The notes beneath the pieces were generated by a model. That model was not told where the DNA came from and did no database searches. It worked only from the letters and a program-made list of their open reading frames with translations. DNA of 42,550 nucleotides from Polysphondylium violaceum. Taxonomy: Eukaryota > Evosea > Eumycetozoa > Dictyosteliales > Dictyosteliaceae. The translations under genes and the position numbers were made by a program. Below are positions 42,255 to 42,550 of the stretch, piece after piece (the first letter of the stretch is position 1; each line of letters starts with the position of its first letter). The stretch is from assembly GCA_000277445.1 (NCBI GenBank), contig AJWJ01000168.1, forward strand, positions 1-42,550, written 5' to 3'.

Positions 42255-42550
42255 TTAGATTGAATTTTTAAAATTTGAAAATCCATTTCTAATTTGAGAA
42301 ATAATTTCTTGATCTTGAGTTGATGAATGATTTCCGATTGGTTCATCTAATTTTTTACATTAATATCTTGGTTCATCTAATTTTTTACATTAACAGTATT
42401 AGATACTTACGATTAACAATTGAACTCATAATATTTCTTAATATCTTTCCAGATCTATTTTTTAAGAGAGCATCTACAACTATTACACCTTTAAAAGATT
42501 CTATTTTTCCCAATTTATCCAAAACCAAGTTTATAGTTTCTTTTTGAAGT
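42255..42550 (-). CDS. Acyl-CoA synthetase 3, C-terminal end only (runs off the right edge)
   Basis: Minus strand: exon 42550-42411 (open at the edge) and last exon 42346-42255, phase-compatible. The visible protein reads LDKLGKIESFKGVIVVDALL then KNRSGKILRNIMSSIVN, directly comparable to RIGSYYCFKGVVVVNKLPKN and NGKIIRSILSSISN of synthetase 2; the A10 Lys is present. The last exon encodes a short polar tail ending GFSNFKNSI. A 30-bp tandem duplication covers the 3' splice site, giving a second possible acceptor at 42378-42377. Only about 75 codons are in the window. Confidence 0.82.
42345..42396. repeat. 30-bp tandem duplication across a 3' splice site
   Basis: GGTTCATCTAATTTTTTACA occurs at 42340-42359 and again at 42370-42389, exactly 30 bp apart, with matching flanks. 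On the minus strand each copy contains AAAAAATTAG followed by ATGAACCAA, so the intron acceptor of synthetase 3 is present twice. Confidence 0.85.

Overview
The window is nuclear DNA of a social amoeba (Dictyostelia). It is very AT-rich, with A/T homopolymer runs between genes. Genes are compact, with short AT-rich GT-AG introns (about 55-150 nt). Proteins carry Asn, Gln, Ser, Thr and His runs. Two proteins have the FNIP leucine-rich repeats typical of dictyostelids. I cannot fix the species. About 27 protein genes can be modelled, most by joining exons across phase-compatible introns. I see no tRNA, rRNA, CRISPR array, transposon or virus-like element.

Layout. 1-868 (-): start of a secreted or membrane TIG/IPT-domain protein, cut by the left edge. 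1399-3174 (-): FNIP protein. 3430-5006 (-): TOE1-type 3' exonuclease. 5112-6114 (-): Ser-rich unknown. A 1.7 kb gene-poor stretch follows. 7779-8424 (-) is an unknown gene only 30 bp behind the ATP11/ATPAF1 gene (8455-9684, -). 10249-11125 (+): Rab32-type GTPase. 11330-12431 (-): mitochondrial carrier. 12939-14012 (-) NIF3 and 14112-14919 (+) a FabG/CBR4-like reductase are divergent over about 100 bp. 15060-16310 (-): four-CBS protein. 16551-16959 (+): NDUFC2-like complex I subunit. 17157-18191 (-): Asn-rich coiled-coil protein. A second gene-poor stretch ends at a tiny gene (19857-20079, +). 20295-22828 (+): GRAM-TBC RabGAP. 23009-25340 (-): Beclin 1/Atg6. 25595-26154 (-): small secreted protein. 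26317-28311 (-): second FNIP protein. 28563-29575 (+): unknown. 29948-30784 (+): secreted, probably GPI-anchored deaminase. 30902-31768 (-): SWEET sugar transporter. A third gene-poor stretch follows. 33606-35065 (+): kelch-like protein. 35207-35991 (-): p24/TMED2. 36220-36433 (-): second tiny gene. 36629-37476 (-): unknown. 37826-39961 and 40114-42226 (+) are tandem PrpE/ACSS3-type acyl-CoA synthetases; a third copy enters from the right edge on the other strand (42255-42550, -).

How the genes relate. There is no operon logic, but several products share compartments. ATPAF1, the SLC25 carrier and NDUFC2, perhaps with the FabG/CBR4-like reductase and the acyl-CoA synthetases, point to mitochondrial and acyl metabolism. 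Rab32, GRAM-TBC, Beclin and p24 point to membrane traffic and autophagy.

Most worth following: (a) two tiny genes 16 kb apart with the same architecture, a 10-nt first exon and a 73-nt intron; (b) a CDA-fold deaminase with a signal peptide and GPI-type tail, a candidate for the known extracellular folate/pterin deaminase activity of these amoebae; (c) a cluster of three acyl-CoA synthetases in which one copy has altered catalytic motifs and another has a duplicated 3' splice site; (d) a Rab32 with His in place of the switch II Gln.
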